Origin: Annona cherimola
Lineage: Eukaryota; Streptophyta; Magnoliopsida; Magnoliales; Annonaceae
NCBI GenBank assembly: GCA_030490835.1
Contig: CM059971.1
Location: forward strand, 71,194,224-71,258,223
DNA: 64,000 bases
Direction: 5' to 3'
Shown here piece after piece: positions 12,241 through 24,340 of this stretch; the stretch's first letter is position 1; every line of letters starts with the position of its first letter. A program made the translations under genes and the position numbers. The notes below the pieces were generated by a model, which worked only from the letters and a program-made list of their open reading frames with translations, was not told the DNA's origin and searched no databases.

Positions 12241-13090
12241 TGTCATGGAGTTTCTGTGAAATTAGAAGGCGACAGGAGAATCTATAATTTTTAGAAGCTA
12301 GAAGTGGGTTTCCGGGACTGGGCTGGATCCAAGCTGAGCCCAACAGCAAACAAGCCCAATTGTTGGGATAGGCCGGGGGAGGAGGATCCAGTTAGCCATC
12401 CCAGGGCTTAAAGCCCAGAAATCAAGCCCAGGCAAAATCCAAGCAGTGAAGCCTAGAGTGCGGCCTACCAGGAAGCCCAGTTGGGCAGGATCACCGGCAT
12501 CGAGCCCAAGTGGCCGGCGGGGAGGGACACATGGCAGCATTAAGTGATTACATCTTTAAGTTGATGTAAATTGAGCCATAGATGTCCGATTTGAGTGATC
12601 TAAGCATCATTTTCTATGGATTTAGTCCTTCTGAGTTCGATGGAAGGGCTAGATTAGTCAAATGAGGCCTAAAAGTTTGAGTTTTTGGGATAGAGGAGTA
12701 CCTTAAGGGATTTAAGGTTATAAATCCTTAAGGTAGTTCACAAATTTAAAGTCGAGTACTTCAAAGAAAAGATGATGACATACAAGATGTATTAGAAGCT
12801 TAAAGAATTGAGCAATTGAGAGAATATGTCATATTTTTATGATCTTAATTGCATGACATTATCTCATTTACTAAGTTCTTGTGAGCTTACCCTTTTCCTT
12901 TGACTCTCAGATGATCCCGTGAATGGTAGCTAATGAGATGGTGGTGGTGTGATGAATTTATTTAATTTTTTATTTATTTTATGTAATAAATGACTTGACT
13001 TGGATGTAAAAATTTTTATTGATGTGGACATGATTGTAATAACTCTATTTCTAGGATGTACTAGTGCAAGTATGGTCACCTAAAGATCCT
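12241..13090 (+). mobile_element. Possible LTR-retrotransposon remnant
   Basis: A GC-richer block at 12298-12540 full of AGCCCA/GGGCT words is followed by a stretch around 12860-12915 (TCATTTACTAAGTTCTTGTG, then a pyrimidine run ending CTCAG and ATGATCCCG). That arrangement resembles the R/U5 part of plant Ty3/gypsy LTRs, as do the segments near 16900 and 57550. Ends are not identifiable, and the minus-strand ORF at 12298-12540 is probably meaningless. Confidence 0.35.
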
Positions 13091-13158
13091 GACGTTTTAA
13101 ACGACTCAAACCGAAAATTAAGGCAAAATCTTTAATTTTTAGTTCAAGCTGTTATAGT

Positions 13159-14825
13159 TGTTGGTCCCGAGTTGATGGCTAAACCCAAGAGGAGAGGGGT
13201 GAATTGGGTTCTTTAAAAAATCTTCTTTGGTAAATCAAAAACTCTTAACCCCTTGAAAAATTTAATCCCCTTTGAAAGCAAATGGAGAGCAAATAAGATA
13301 AAGCAGTAAAAATAAATAGAACACAAGATTTATAGTGGTTCGGGCAAACCTTCCCTACTCCACTCTTCCAAGCTCACACTCCGTTGTGACTTGGGTTCCA
13401 CTATGTATTCCTCGAATACACTTAGAGTCACCGCTCTCTTCTAGATTTCAGCTCTAGGGGGCATAAACAAACACTTACACAAGTAGGTGATGAGTCTCAC
13501 TCCAATCACACCCTACTTTGCATACACTTGATCTTAGCTACCCAAGCTAAATCAAGATTTATACAACAAGACTTTCAAAAAGAAAACCTACACTTTACAA
13601 TGATGTGTAGACAAGTTTGAGCTCGAGGAAGAATTCAGAAGCAGCTTGGATGATTCTCGATGAAGCAGCTTGCAACCTGAAGCTCTCTTCTTCCTTAGAA
13701 TGTATATGGACCACTCAAAAATGGAGAAAAGCAAATAGGATTCCTCTCTAGCACTTCTTTTCTCTCTTTGGACTTTGTAGAATATATAGTAGTGTCTTGT
13801 AATGTTCTTGTGTGTATTCATGTTCATTTGAGGGTCCTTATATAGATTGAGGAGAATATGAACGTTGTAGAAGTGGTTGGCGCGCAATAAATGAACTCCA
13901 ACGTTCAAAAATTCGAACGTTATTTTCCAAGTCGAAGATGGAGTCGACTTGGCCTGCGACTTGGCTTCCAAGTCGCACCTGGAGTCGACCTCGTGTGCGA
14001 CTCCAGTTCTTCAGATTTCCAAGTCCGAGTCTTGGGTCGACTTGGCCTTCAGTCTTCAACTCAAGTCGATCCTGGAGTCGACTTGGGTTGCGACTTGGCG
14101 TGGTCTTTTGCAAAAACGCCTTGATCTTCTTGAATTGGCTTGAACCTTGCAAAATTGGTCTTCATGACTTGGGTATTGCTTCAGTTGGAATAAGCTTGAA
14201 GATTAGCTTTGGACTTGATAGACTTGATTTGAACTTTGAACATGAATCTTAGCTTTGATCTTCAAGAAACTTCAGTTGCTTTTTGAGAATGGACTTTGCA
14301 TCTTATTTGGATTTGATAAAGTCTGAATGGATCCTCGAAATAAGCTTGAAACTTCAATCTTCAAGTCTGAACTCCTCAAGTCGAAGTTGGAGTCGACCTT
14401 GTCTGCGACTTCGCCCAAGTCGCACCTGGAGTCGACTTCGCCTGCGACTTCGCCATGTCCGTTTCCACATTTTCAACTCTGGACACTTTTTGACGTTTGA
14501 AGTCGATGCTGGAGTCGACTTCGTCTGAGACTTGGCTTCCCAAGTCGCACGTGGAGTCGACTTGGACTGCGACTTCACTTGCTTGTTTTCTATTTTCAAT
14601 GTTATCCACCTTTTGCCATTTGAAGTCCCTTGTGAAGTCGACTTAGGTATCGACTTCACCCCAAGTCGAAGTCCAAGTCGACTTGGTAATCGACTTGACT
14701 TCTTTGCTTTCCTTAAACACTTGGCAAACTCATTAGTACACTTTATATACTCAAATTAGTCTTTGTTTAATCATCAAAACTTATGCTTTGGTCAATTTGT
14801 TTTGTTTTGAACATTGTTTCCAACA
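13159..14825 (+). mobile_element. Solo LTR, 1667 bp, with 5-bp target duplication
   Basis: Begins TGTTGGTCCC and ends TTTCCAACA, the TG...CA inverted ends of an LTR. It is flanked by ATAGT at 13154-13158 and ATAGT at 14826-14830, a perfect 5-bp duplication. No internal coding region, primer-binding site or second LTR is present, so this is a solo LTR left by recombination between the two LTRs. The segment after the start (CAAGAGGAGAGGGGTGAATT) resembles LTR starts commonly seen in plant retrotransposons. The strand is set by the LTR ends only and could be the reverse. Confidence 0.8.
13925..14700. repeat. GTCGAC-rich internal array of the solo LTR
   Basis: Roughly ten GTCGAC hexamers occur in under 800 bp, embedded in variants of AAGTCGNNNNTGGAGTCGACTTGG alternating with TGCGACTTGG. 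Two blocks (about 13925-14105 and 14380-14700) are separated by about 270 bp of ordinary sequence. The repeat makes long spurious open frames on both strands, which I do not annotate as genes. Confidence 0.8.
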
Positions 14826-14830
14826 ATAGT

Positions 14831-16287
14831 AACACCACATTAGTCTTCTAAAACTTGTAATAGATAGCAAATAATGAAATCATATTAGAAGTATTATAAG
14901 CGCATATATGTCAAGTCTCAAATCTGAACTTATGCTTTGAATAAATTAGTACACTTCTTTAATAATGTAAAAAAATTTAAATAAAATTCTAATTTTTTAT
15001 CTTTGGGGTTGTTAGAATCTCCTTTCTCACACTAAAGTATATCTTTGCTAATCATGTTGCAAGACTAAAAACAAAATGGTGTGAGCGAATAGCTTAGGAA
15101 GTAACTAATATCTTGAAGATTTTTAAGTCTTAGGAATAATCATATCATTGCTGTCATCTCACTTAAATTAAGAGAATTTAAGAATATTTATACTCATGTA
15201 TGCACGCTACGTAATCATGCGTGTTGGTCATTGTTATGCTCATGTGCACCCTTATTACACAATTATGGACTAAGTATATTTTAATACAGTCCTCAGGTCC
15301 CTACCAAGATGCGATCATACTATTTATAGTCTCAAAATGCTAACTCAAAGACCATTTCTAATCTCACACACCAACATGCAAGCATACACCATGCTTATGC
15401 ATTAACCACCACTTAAATTCACTTAATATAACTTATTGCTAAAAAATTTTATAATCGTCACACTCATTCTTGAATAAATCAACCTTGGAAGAAATCGACC
15501 TTAATAAATAATCTCAAATCATAACCAGTGTTGTAATAACTGGTGGCATGGCCAGTCCGATCTTGCCTAGTTTTCGGTTGAGTGAAACAAACCGCTAAAA
15601 ACCGGTTGAATTGTCCCGGTTTCCGATTTTCCTCCCGCTCGGTTAACCCGGTTTGCAGCATCGGATATATTTTTTTAAAAAGAAACCCTCATTTCCAAAA
15701 CCCAAATAGCAGGAGACCAGCTCTCTATTTTTTTTCCCTTTTCGAATTTAAGGCTTCAAGCAGTAGATCATCTTCCTCTTTAGCTAGTTTCTTCGACGCC
15801 GGTAGTCAGTTGAAGACTTTTTTTCAATCTAGCCGGCAGCCACAGCAGGCGGCAGGTAGCGTCTTCTTCTTTCTCCAGCGTCATCAACACAGCAGCACGT
15901 GTAATCGTTGCTGGCTGCGCTCATCTTTATCCATCCGCTACGAGTACTTAGCAATCGAGCTTTAAGTTTCCAGTTATCACCACACAGGTCGATTAATGCT
16001 ATCTTTTATCTTTTTCTGCCTCCCTGCTTCATCCATCTGCCTCCTTGCTTTCTTCTTTCTCCCTACTTTCGTCACCATCCAGCTATTCAAGTTGCTTTTT
16101 TATATTAAAAAAAATTTTGCTTTCAAGTTTCATCTGCTGGATACTTTTATTTTGGATTTGTTCTTTTTTTTTTTAAATTTTTGCTTACATTCCCTATATA
16201 ATGTATATTTCCTATTTGGTCGATTTTCCAACCTTCTTGGTTATTCTTAGTTAGAAACCTACCAGCCAAATATTTTTTAATTATTTG
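14831..16287. other. No gene recognised
   Basis: From 15535 to about 15680 there is a GC-richer stretch with ACCGGTT/AACCGG words (near 15600-15655), reminiscent of degraded hAT or LTR sequence but without defined ends. The plus-strand open frames at 15582-15965 and 15996-16250 are rich in S, F and L and have no recognisable domain. Confidence 0.4.
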
Positions 16288-16472
16288 TTCCCATCTTCCT
16301 ATACAAATTGTCATACTTTTCAATCATTTCTACACGATTAGTTATACAACTAAACTATCTATTTTAACTTTATTCTTTTTATTTATCATTACCCTTATCA
16401 TATCACATCATTTTTTTTTTTATTAATTTAACAATTTTTACACCAAAAACTTTTCATCCAAAAATTTTATCA
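16288..16472 (-). mobile_element. Degenerate Tourist-like MITE, inverted
   Basis: Reverse-complement match to the internal part of the element at 4854-5144: CTACACGATTAGTTATACAA, then CTATTTTAACTTTATTC, then ACACCAAAAACTTTTCATCC. The termini are eroded. Confidence 0.6.
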
Positions 16473-16479
16473 CGTTTAC

Positions 16480-17235
16480 ATGTGACAGGTCGTGCTGATG
16501 GATTTTGATAGATTTTAGTATCAACAAATTTTATACGGATTAGGTGGTATAATTATGTTTGAATTAATTGCAAAGCGATTTTTGTTTACGACTTTAATTT
16601 GTATTTAAGGAAGCATGGTTTAACATGTCATGAGTATAATGTTTAAATGCATGAGCATGACTTGAGGAAGACGGCTTAAAGTTGAAGTTATGGTTAAGGG
16701 TTGCACAGATGCGATAAGAGTGATTGCGGTCCGTGGGCCACTGAGTGAAAGAGGAAGTAGAAAAATTAAATGGTTAAGCGCATGGGCATGAGCAATTGCA
16801 TTGTAGTATCAGCATGAGTATTGATATGTTAAATATTTATGAAAGTTTTAATATTTTAAATGGTTATTTTTAGCTGATTTTTAGGATTGAGAAGTTTTTC
16901 TTCGCTTTCCTATTTACTAAATTTGCCCGAACTCATCTCTGTTTTATTATTTTTTAGTTAACAGAAAAAGCAATGGATGTAGGATATTATGGTTCTCAGC
17001 AAGATAATGTAATTTGGGTTAAATATTTATATTTGGATAATTTGAATTTATAATATTTATGCAATAATATTAGAAAATAATTTTGATGGACATTGAGGAA
17101 GTTGGTGTAAATTTTTATAATTATTAAAGAGATGCAATTATTAATTTAATATTTTTTCCTCAACTTGACTGATCCTGGTAAGTTTTAAGTAGCTATCGTC
17201 GATCGCAGGAGGTATGGGCGGGCGAGGTATTACAT
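16480..17235 (+). mobile_element. Ty3/gypsy-like LTR remnant (3' part)
   Basis: A segment at 16905-16970 (TTTACTAAATTTGCCCGAACTCAT, then a T-rich run ending TTTTAG and an acceptor-like site) parallels 57545-57600 (TACTTATTGAGTTTGTTCGG, then TTTTAGACGAC). The block ends GCGAGGTATTACA at about 17235, which looks like an LTR 3' end (...TTACA). No target duplication was found, and both the 5' end and the coding region are missing. Confidence 0.4.
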
Positions 17236-17599
17236 AGCTTATGACATGTTTGACAGTACATTGTGAATGTGGGAAGCGTTATCACTGTTGATAATTGTGG
17301 ATTAATAATATATTTTTTGAGTATTTTATATTAATTTGATGGGCAATCATTTGAGTTTAATGTGAAATTTGCTTTAAAATATGTATTTGCAACATTTGTG
17401 TATTAAATATTAATTTCAAGTGATTTAAATAATTTTTGTGATCTTTCGACTTGAAATTATATTTTTTTATTTGTTGTCATATAATAAATTGTGTTTGATA
17501 TATTTATTAATATTGTTGCAATCATTGGGCTTGAAATAATTTTAATGTGTTCACCACTTGTTTATTAACATGAATTAATCATTTAAATATTTTTTATGT

Positions 17600-18345
17600 A
17601 GATACATTTATTCCAACCATGGGACCCACTACAAATCAACGAATTAAATGAATCAGCCCAGCTGACAGTCCAATTTCTGGTAAACCAGAAAAATCCACCG
17701 CCTAAGCCCAATTCAACGGCCATGATCATACAATTCACATCCACACATGCAAGTACGGCCAGCAGATCAGCCGTCCGTTTACATCAGCTGTCCGTCCATT
17801 AATCCCATGCAAGATCAGCCACCGTCCAGCAGCCCATCTGAACCGTCCCATCTCTCCAGGCCGTCCAAAGTCCAGTGGGGCCCTCCAGGATCCATCAATA
17901 CATCACTGCCCAACCTGATTTTCACCATCCAGATTTTTTAAAACCATCCTTGCAGATCACGTAAATTCCATGCATTCCACCACCCATTTATCCAGCAGAC
18001 CACGTCCATAAGATTCAACCATCCAAAGCTAATTAAATGCGCAAAAATAAATCCCGGCAAGCCACGTCCATTCCGTTCCACGCTATGAAATTCAAGCCGT
18101 TCAATTCTGGACGTCAATTTCTGCATAACCATGCAATTTCAGCCCAAACAAAATTCAGCCATCCATCTGTCTCCAGCAGCAAAGACACATGCGCAATTGT
18201 GATACCGTTGCAATTCAAATTGCGCAGTATAAAGCTAGATGCGCATCTTCAACTCATGCAAACCTTACAAATAAAGGATGTGGGCAGCTATTTCGGAGAG
18301 GAGGAGAATTTAGACGGATTTTAGAGAGCAGACCTCGATAATCGA
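17600..18345 (+). mobile_element. LTR-like block with TATA box
   Basis: A GC-richer segment, with many CCGTCC words between 17750 and 17900, leads to TATAAAG at 18228-18234. About 100 bp later comes a purine-rich leader. The pattern fits the U3-R part of an LTR, but no ends or partner LTR were found. The small open frames here (17747-17941, 18037-18324) lack family features. Confidence 0.3.
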
Positions 18346-18360
18346 CATACAACATAATGG

Positions 18361-19835
18361 CAGCTGATGCTTATTTGTGAAGGACAAATTTGAATGATTA
18401 AAAGATTAAAAAGTAATAACAAAAAAAATACTGTAATTTATGTTGATCGAAAGATTAAAAAAGTTAACTTTGGCAAGTATGCACACTTGCAGTAACCATG
18501 AATGTGTATTAATGTTTCTGTCAAATGAGCATGTTTAATGGACATGTAAAGTGAGCTAGAAATGTAATAAGCTAACTATTAGCCTATTACATGGGCATCT
18601 AATGTGAGCTAAAAATGTAATAGGGTAATACGCATGGCTGGATGCTAAATGGAATCATGGTTTCAGTCATCCCGCCAACAACAAGTCCACCTATGCTCCC
18701 AAATCTCATAATATAAGAATTTCAACATTATGCATATAAACGAAATTTGGATCTACTACTAATTTCCTATGGATAAAGAGTATTTATGATTAATTTATCT
18801 TCTTGATTATTTCAACTTCTTTAATCACTTATGTCTATGTAATTTTTAAAAATTCCTGTTTGAACAAATTGTTACTCCAGTTTTTCAAACGTTATTTATT
18901 TTTACCTTCTCCTGCACATCATTGGTTATTTTATCTTTACTTTCCAGAAGTATCTGCTCCATTGTAATGCACATCTCATGATGCTCTCCAATGCACTTAT
19001 CCAAACACGCTTATGTCATGACATTTTCCAGGTAAACTCACATTTTTACATGTTTTTAAAGATTATTTGCAAATATACCTACGTAGTTCCAAAAAATTGC
19101 AAATAATCCTTTTGTTTGATAAATTACAAATAACCTAACAATTTTTGACAAATATTGAAAGTATATCCACACTATTAAGCCTTCCCCAAATTAGGTAATT
19201 TTTTTCTAAAATAACTACATTGGCCTCATTCTCTTGCCATGTAAAACTTCTTATCTGGCTTTGTAGTGCGGTTGCTGACTCTCATGTCACACTCTAGGAC
19301 CTTCACTTTAAAACAAGGGACTCTTGCTGAGAGTAATCCAAGGGTGCCTATGATGTTTTCAAAGAGGTAGAATCTCCCATTTTTTGACCATGACAGGATA
19401 TGTGAAGTGGGCTTCACTGCTCAATCTTATGCATTGAAACCAAAACACAAAATTAGGATGCATGAAATGAACAAAGTGATGATGACATAGGCCAGTTTCA
19501 CCTTGGTTGCATCTCTTCTGTTTTGTATTAAAGGCTTACATGGGCATCCTCTTCATAGAATACCCAAGGCTTAGCTTCGCATAGCACATGGCGTAGCTTT
19601 ATATTTTAGTAAAGTAGATTTCATCTCAAAATTAGAGATTTTAATTCTATTCCCATTCTAATGGTTAAAAACTGACCAAGAATCTCTCCTAATCTCTTTC
19701 CAATGTAGGATGGTTTAAGGCTCTAGCAAACAAAAATTGAAAGAAAGTAGAGTGTGATCTTCACTGTCTCTTCTATGTGTTACATAACCACTACTCAATA
19801 TTTCCAGATGGTGTGATTCAAATATATATATATAT
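18361..19835. other. No gene recognised
   Basis: AT-rich DNA. Around 19065-19200 there is a fragment (TTATTTGCAAATATACCTAC, then CAAATAACC) resembling the ends of the Mutator-type MITE at 7739-8116. A run of TA dinucleotides at about 19823-19835 is the insertion target of the large element that follows. Confidence 0.4.
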
Positions 19836-21674
19836 GGGATTTATTCACATGCATTCAAACTACACGGGAATTACCCTACAGACGCCCCATCCACCCGTTC
19901 ATTTCAGCGGGCGAAATCTGCGCCGTTTTGTTCGATTGTGCGTGTAGAGAGAGACAGCGAGCTGAATGAGACTTCACGTACACGCGCTCAAAACTTCGGA
20001 GGATGGATTTTCCTGCTCGGTAGCAAAAAACAAAAACCAGGCTGAAGGTCCCGAGCCCTCCATCCTGCCCGTGCCTCCTCTCTCGCATTCGCCCTAATCC
20101 AGAAATGCATTTTCCCGCTCGGTGGACTGAAAATCCACAAAAACCCACCCGAAATATTCCCTCTTTCATGTTGCTGAAAGCAGCACAGCATTTGGGAGCC
20201 CGCTCATCCCTCTCATTTCGAAAACGGAGATGCCACTGCTGCTGCTGCTGCCGCCGCCGCTACTCCCAAATCTCCTTCTCCGTTGAGATTTTAAAGATCT
20301 TCGTCGAGATTTAGAAGTTCTCTGTCGATTTCGAAGTTCTGTGATCGATTCCGAACTTCTACGTTGACGGAAGGTACGATGTTTATTTTCGCAGGGTTCG
20401 TCTTCTCCGAAAATCCTCATGCGGATTATAATTGCGTAGCAAACGTACCTCCCATCTGCATCTCTCTGACACGAAAATCCGCATGTAGATTCTGAGTCCG
20501 CATGCGAATTATAACTGCACAGCAAATGTCCTCCCATCCGCATCTCTCTGACACGAAAATCTGCACGCGGATTATAACTGCGCAGCAAAAGTACCTCTCA
20601 TCCGCATCTTTCTAGTTTAAGATTGACTCGGAGATCCGCATGCTGATTATACCTTAGGTGAAGTCTACCTCCCCTCCGGATGTGCAGAACTCGAAAATCC
20701 ACAGGCATATTCTATTTTAATTGTTATCTATCATGTTGAAATAATATCGCGAAAATGAATTTATGAAAAAAAAATTAGCAGGCAAAAATATGGAAATGTT
20801 CACTTTCCACATATTGAATTTGAATTCCACAAATCACGTTTCAAGTGTGGTAGAATTCACATATTAATTTCATATTCCGCGTACTGATTCTGATTAGTGA
20901 CATCTCTTCTTTACATTCTTGCTCTTTATAGCAGAATCTGCATGCTAATTCTAAGTTAGTAACAATCCTTCTTCACATTCTCACTCTCTGTGACATAATC
21001 CGCATGCTAATTCTGAGTCTTTGACAACCCTTTTCCATATTTCGACTTTTAGTGGTAGAATATGCATGCTAATTTCAGAATTTACATATGGATTCATGCC
21101 TAGTGATAATTTATGAATACCCCACGCTTGTACTCCATGTTTGTTAATGTAATATTCCGCATGCCAATTCATATGTCCAGGAGACTGGTTTTTGAAAAAA
21201 ATACTGATTTTATCTTATTCTGCATGTTTATTTCATATTCAGCATGCTCATTGCATGTTTCGTATGCGAATTCCTAAGTAAGAAAAAAGCTAATTTTTCT
21301 TTCATGCAATTTATGACATAATACGCATGCAGATATCTTTACTTTCATGCAATTTTGGAATTAGGAGCATGTCTTAGTGCGCCTTGTGCTTTTAATAACT
21401 ATGATTCGTTCTAACGTGAAAACTAAAATTAGGAGCATGCACTTATGAAAATTGAGAGTATGCATTTTAAAAATTCATATGCATCTGAAATCAGCATGCG
21501 GATTTGACCAACAGATGAAATTACATTTTCTTTCTCTATTAATACAATTAATCATTTTTTAGGTTGTTAGCATACTGTATTCCATAAAAACAGCTTATAG
21601 CCTACAACATGCATATGCAATGTGTCAACTTGACTTGATTTCTCGTTTCAACTTAACATGCATATGCGATGTGT
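19836..21674 (+). repeat. Left terminal inverted repeat of the Mutator-like element
   Basis: From the outside in, it contains a GC-rich stretch (19880-20260) with a GCTGCTGCTGCTGCCGCCGCC run near 20235, three or four copies of a unit of about 64-84 bp containing CCTCCCATCNGCATCTCT and ATCCGCATGC (about 20400-20620), and a zone of many shorter CCGCATGCTAATTCTGA-type repeats (20630-21330). The inner end is ACTTAACATGCATATGCGATGTGTT. Confidence 0.85.
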
Positions 21675-21726
21675 TAGGAAGAATAGATCTTTGCCATATG
21701 GAATGACCATAACAAGAATCCTATAA

Positions 21727-22599
21727 TATCATGGCGTTGATCTCAGTGGAGAGGAGCACCAAAAGTACAAAGAGGCTGACACGATTAATGAATCTGTCTT
21801 GACTAGATTGGGTTATTTATTCGATGAGCAGGAACAGGAGTGGAAACCAAGGCATGACGTTGAGGTTTCAAGACAAGATGAAGAAGATCAGGTTGAAGCT
21901 AACTTTGAGGATACGAGATTGCGACAAGGAGATGTGTGGAATACAGGAGATCATGAGCAATCACTTCCAGACATGAAAGGAATGAGCCAAGAAGCTGTTT
22001 CTACGCAAACTCACTTAGATCTCTCTTCACAGTTGCTGTAGTTTCGGGAAGATATCATGAAGCACATAGCTTCATTCGTGTCACAACCAATCAAGCCATC
22101 CACTTCTACTTCTGTCATCTCCACACCAGTTCTGAGTCCAACAACTTCCGGTCATTTGGTTATGCCAACATATACTCCTACTGGTGTCGTAGATACTCCA
22201 ACGACAGTCTATTCACATTCACCTAGTGGTATGGGTCAGCATCCACCTGCGTCACAGTCAGCTTTCTCATTTGCCCATCCTACTACTTCATCTGCATCCC
22301 TTGCTGATTTCCTTCCCTAAGTAGGCCAAGCTAGTGCTCCATTCTATGATCCAACTGTTTTCCCCTTCCCTTCTTTATCGGCACCTTCCCCACCCTCTAA
22401 TATTCTAACAGTTGAACATGTGCTTCAAATGACAAGGCATACCATGTTTCTTACAGGAAGTATTGAAAGATTGATTAGAAAGGTGAAACATATGCGGCAA
22501 TGCATGGACGTGTTTGAGATGCGCTTAGAGGAGCTGAGATGCAAACACTCAGCAAATGATGGTGCGAATGATGGTGCTGGAGAAGATCATGGCGTTTAG
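21727..22599 (+). pseudogene. Broken ORF in the element core (unknown, transposon-associated)
   Basis: One continuous reading frame of about 290 codons interrupted by two in-frame stops, TAG at 22039-22041 and TAA at 22318-22320, and ending in TAG at 22597-22599. It starts with a GVDLSGEEHQKYKEADTI-like segment, then an acidic stretch (DEEDQVEANFED), a Ser/Thr/Pro-rich linker (about 22085-22420), and a basic, possibly coiled-coil end (SIERLIRKVKHMRQCMDVFE). There is no ATG near the beginning, so an upstream exon is likely missing or unrecognised. The first segment and coiled-coil tail recall plant 'putative plant transposon protein' tails, but I am not sure of that. It may be a passenger gene fragment captured by the element. 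Confidence 0.5.
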
Positions 22600-22769
22600 A
22601 TCTATGAAATTTGTTGCATTCCAACATATTTTTTTGTTGCACATTATATATTTTGATGCTGATGTATAACTTTAGCATGATTGCATGTTTTATAAACTAC
22701 TGGACTCAGATGCATGGATTGAATGAATGACAGAAATGTTAATGGAGTATGTAGAGTGTTGAATGGATT

Positions 22770-23470
22770 GCCTCAGGTACCCCCAGATTTTTCATACTTG
22801 AGAATCAGCATGAAATCCGCAAGCGTATTATAACTTTGACAGGATATATATACATCTGAATTCTCTGACTCGAAAATCAGCATACGGATTATAGAATCCG
22901 CATGTGTCTGAATGTATACCCGGATTTTTCATACTTGAGAATCAGCATGCGGATTATAAAAACTGCATGAGTATTATATCTTAATATATTCCCGAATTTT
23001 TCAAACTTGAAAATCAGCGTGTGGATTATGAAAACTGCATGCGTATTATAACCAAAATGTATACCCGGATTTTTCTTACTTGAAAATCTGCATGCGTATT
23101 ATATCTTAAATATATATCCAGATTTTTCAAACTTCAAAATCAGCGTGCGGATTATGAAAATCGCATGCGTATTATAAAATGGACAGGATATATATACCTC
23201 TGGATCTCTCTGACTCAAAAACCCGCATGCAGATTATGAAAACCGCATGTGTATTATATCTTAATATATTCTCGAATTTTTCAGACTTGAAAATTAGCAT
23301 GCGGATTATGAAAACAGCATGCGTATTATAAATGGACAGGATATATATACCTCCGGATCTCTCTGACTCGAAAATCCGTATGCAGATTATGAAAACCGCA
23401 TGTGTATTATATGTTAATATATTCCCAAATTTTTCAGACTTCAAAATCAGCGTGCGGATTATGAAAATGT
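22770..23470 (+). repeat. Tandem repeat in the element core
   Basis: About seven imperfect copies of a unit with ACCCGGATTTTTCATACTTG, then AAAATCAGCATGCGGATTAT, then GCATGCGTATTATA. The units start at about 22780, 22916, 22990, 23063, 23117, 23270 and 23425, with irregular spacing. They share the GCATGCGGATTAT word with the terminal repeats. The minus-strand frame at 23172-23444 is a translation of this repeat. Confidence 0.8.
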
Positions 23471-23839
23471 ATGTTAAGTTGTATCTTATACCTTACATGC
23501 ACAACACTACATCAACAAACAAAGAGTTTATAAAATTAAGTCATCCTTCATCGATTTTACAGAGTCTACTTCTATACAAAAGTACAGAAATTCACAATAA
23601 CAAACACATGTTAGAGTTATTGAAGTGTCTCCTTCATGCTTCTACTCTCTTTCGACGTTGCATAAAGTCCGACAATCCCTCTAATAATTATTCCATCTTC
23701 ACAATCCTTGTAATGATGCTAAGCTGTAATAGAAAGATTAAATTAGAATAACGGATTTAGCATAATAAGAAATCACATTAAGATGCACATTGGAAAGATA
23801 AATACCTTAGTCGTTCACTTAACCAGATAAATCAATATC

Positions 23840-24290
23840 ATTTTTATGTAACATTGGATAATTCCGCCTATCATGACCAACCACGATTTTCTTACACCCA
23901 CGGCATAATCTTCATATGCGTTCGGTGGCTTTTTCAATAGAAGACTTTAGATGTTGCTTTGACCGCCCTTTTGTTCGCCGTCTATTCAGAAAGTCCTCCA
24001 CTTGAGATGGGGCACTTGATCCATTATCAACTGTCATTGGCTCTAGTAGTATATTGTCTTCATCTCTTCTATTTTGTATGATTTGTGCATGGATTACTTT
24101 TAGTGACATGATTGCTAGCTTCTTATGTCATGCCTTGTCCTGCATATGACAATGCTAATCGTTGCTCATTCGAAGGACTTGCCAGCATTTTGGCTTGCTT
24201 CTTTTAACACATAACCTCTATCATCTCATCCAAAGCTGCATTTGCAAACTGAAAAGTTCCCCAACTAGATGATAATTTATTGAGAATGAA
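23840..24290 (-). pseudogene. Decayed MULE/FAR1-related transposase C-terminus
   Basis: On the minus strand, 24109-23912 reads as a frame containing RRTKGRSKQHLKSSIEKATE. After one TGA stop it continues as RLCRGCKKIVVGHDRRNYP. The KGR...K...KS.IEK..., C-x2-C and GHDRRN pattern matches the C-terminal zinc-knuckle tail of FAR1-related (FRS) proteins and Mutator-like transposases; the last cysteine is replaced by Tyr. Further upstream (24130-24290) the same strand gives fragments such as NAALDEMIEVM and EQRLALSYAGQGMT, broken by stops. I see no trace of the catalytic domain. This ties the element to the MULE superfamily. Confidence 0.55.
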
Positions 24291-24340
24291 ATTAATTTTT
24301 GACTTCTGAAATGAAAAACATCCAAATGTTAAAAAACATG

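Noticed and set aside
12298..12540. 80-codon minus-strand frame in a GC-rich block
   Set aside because: Composition follows the AGCCCA repeats of an LTR-like stretch; no family motif.
13838..14659. Several open frames on both strands in the solo LTR
   Set aside because: All arise from the GTCGAC-rich repeat, which lacks stops in many frames.
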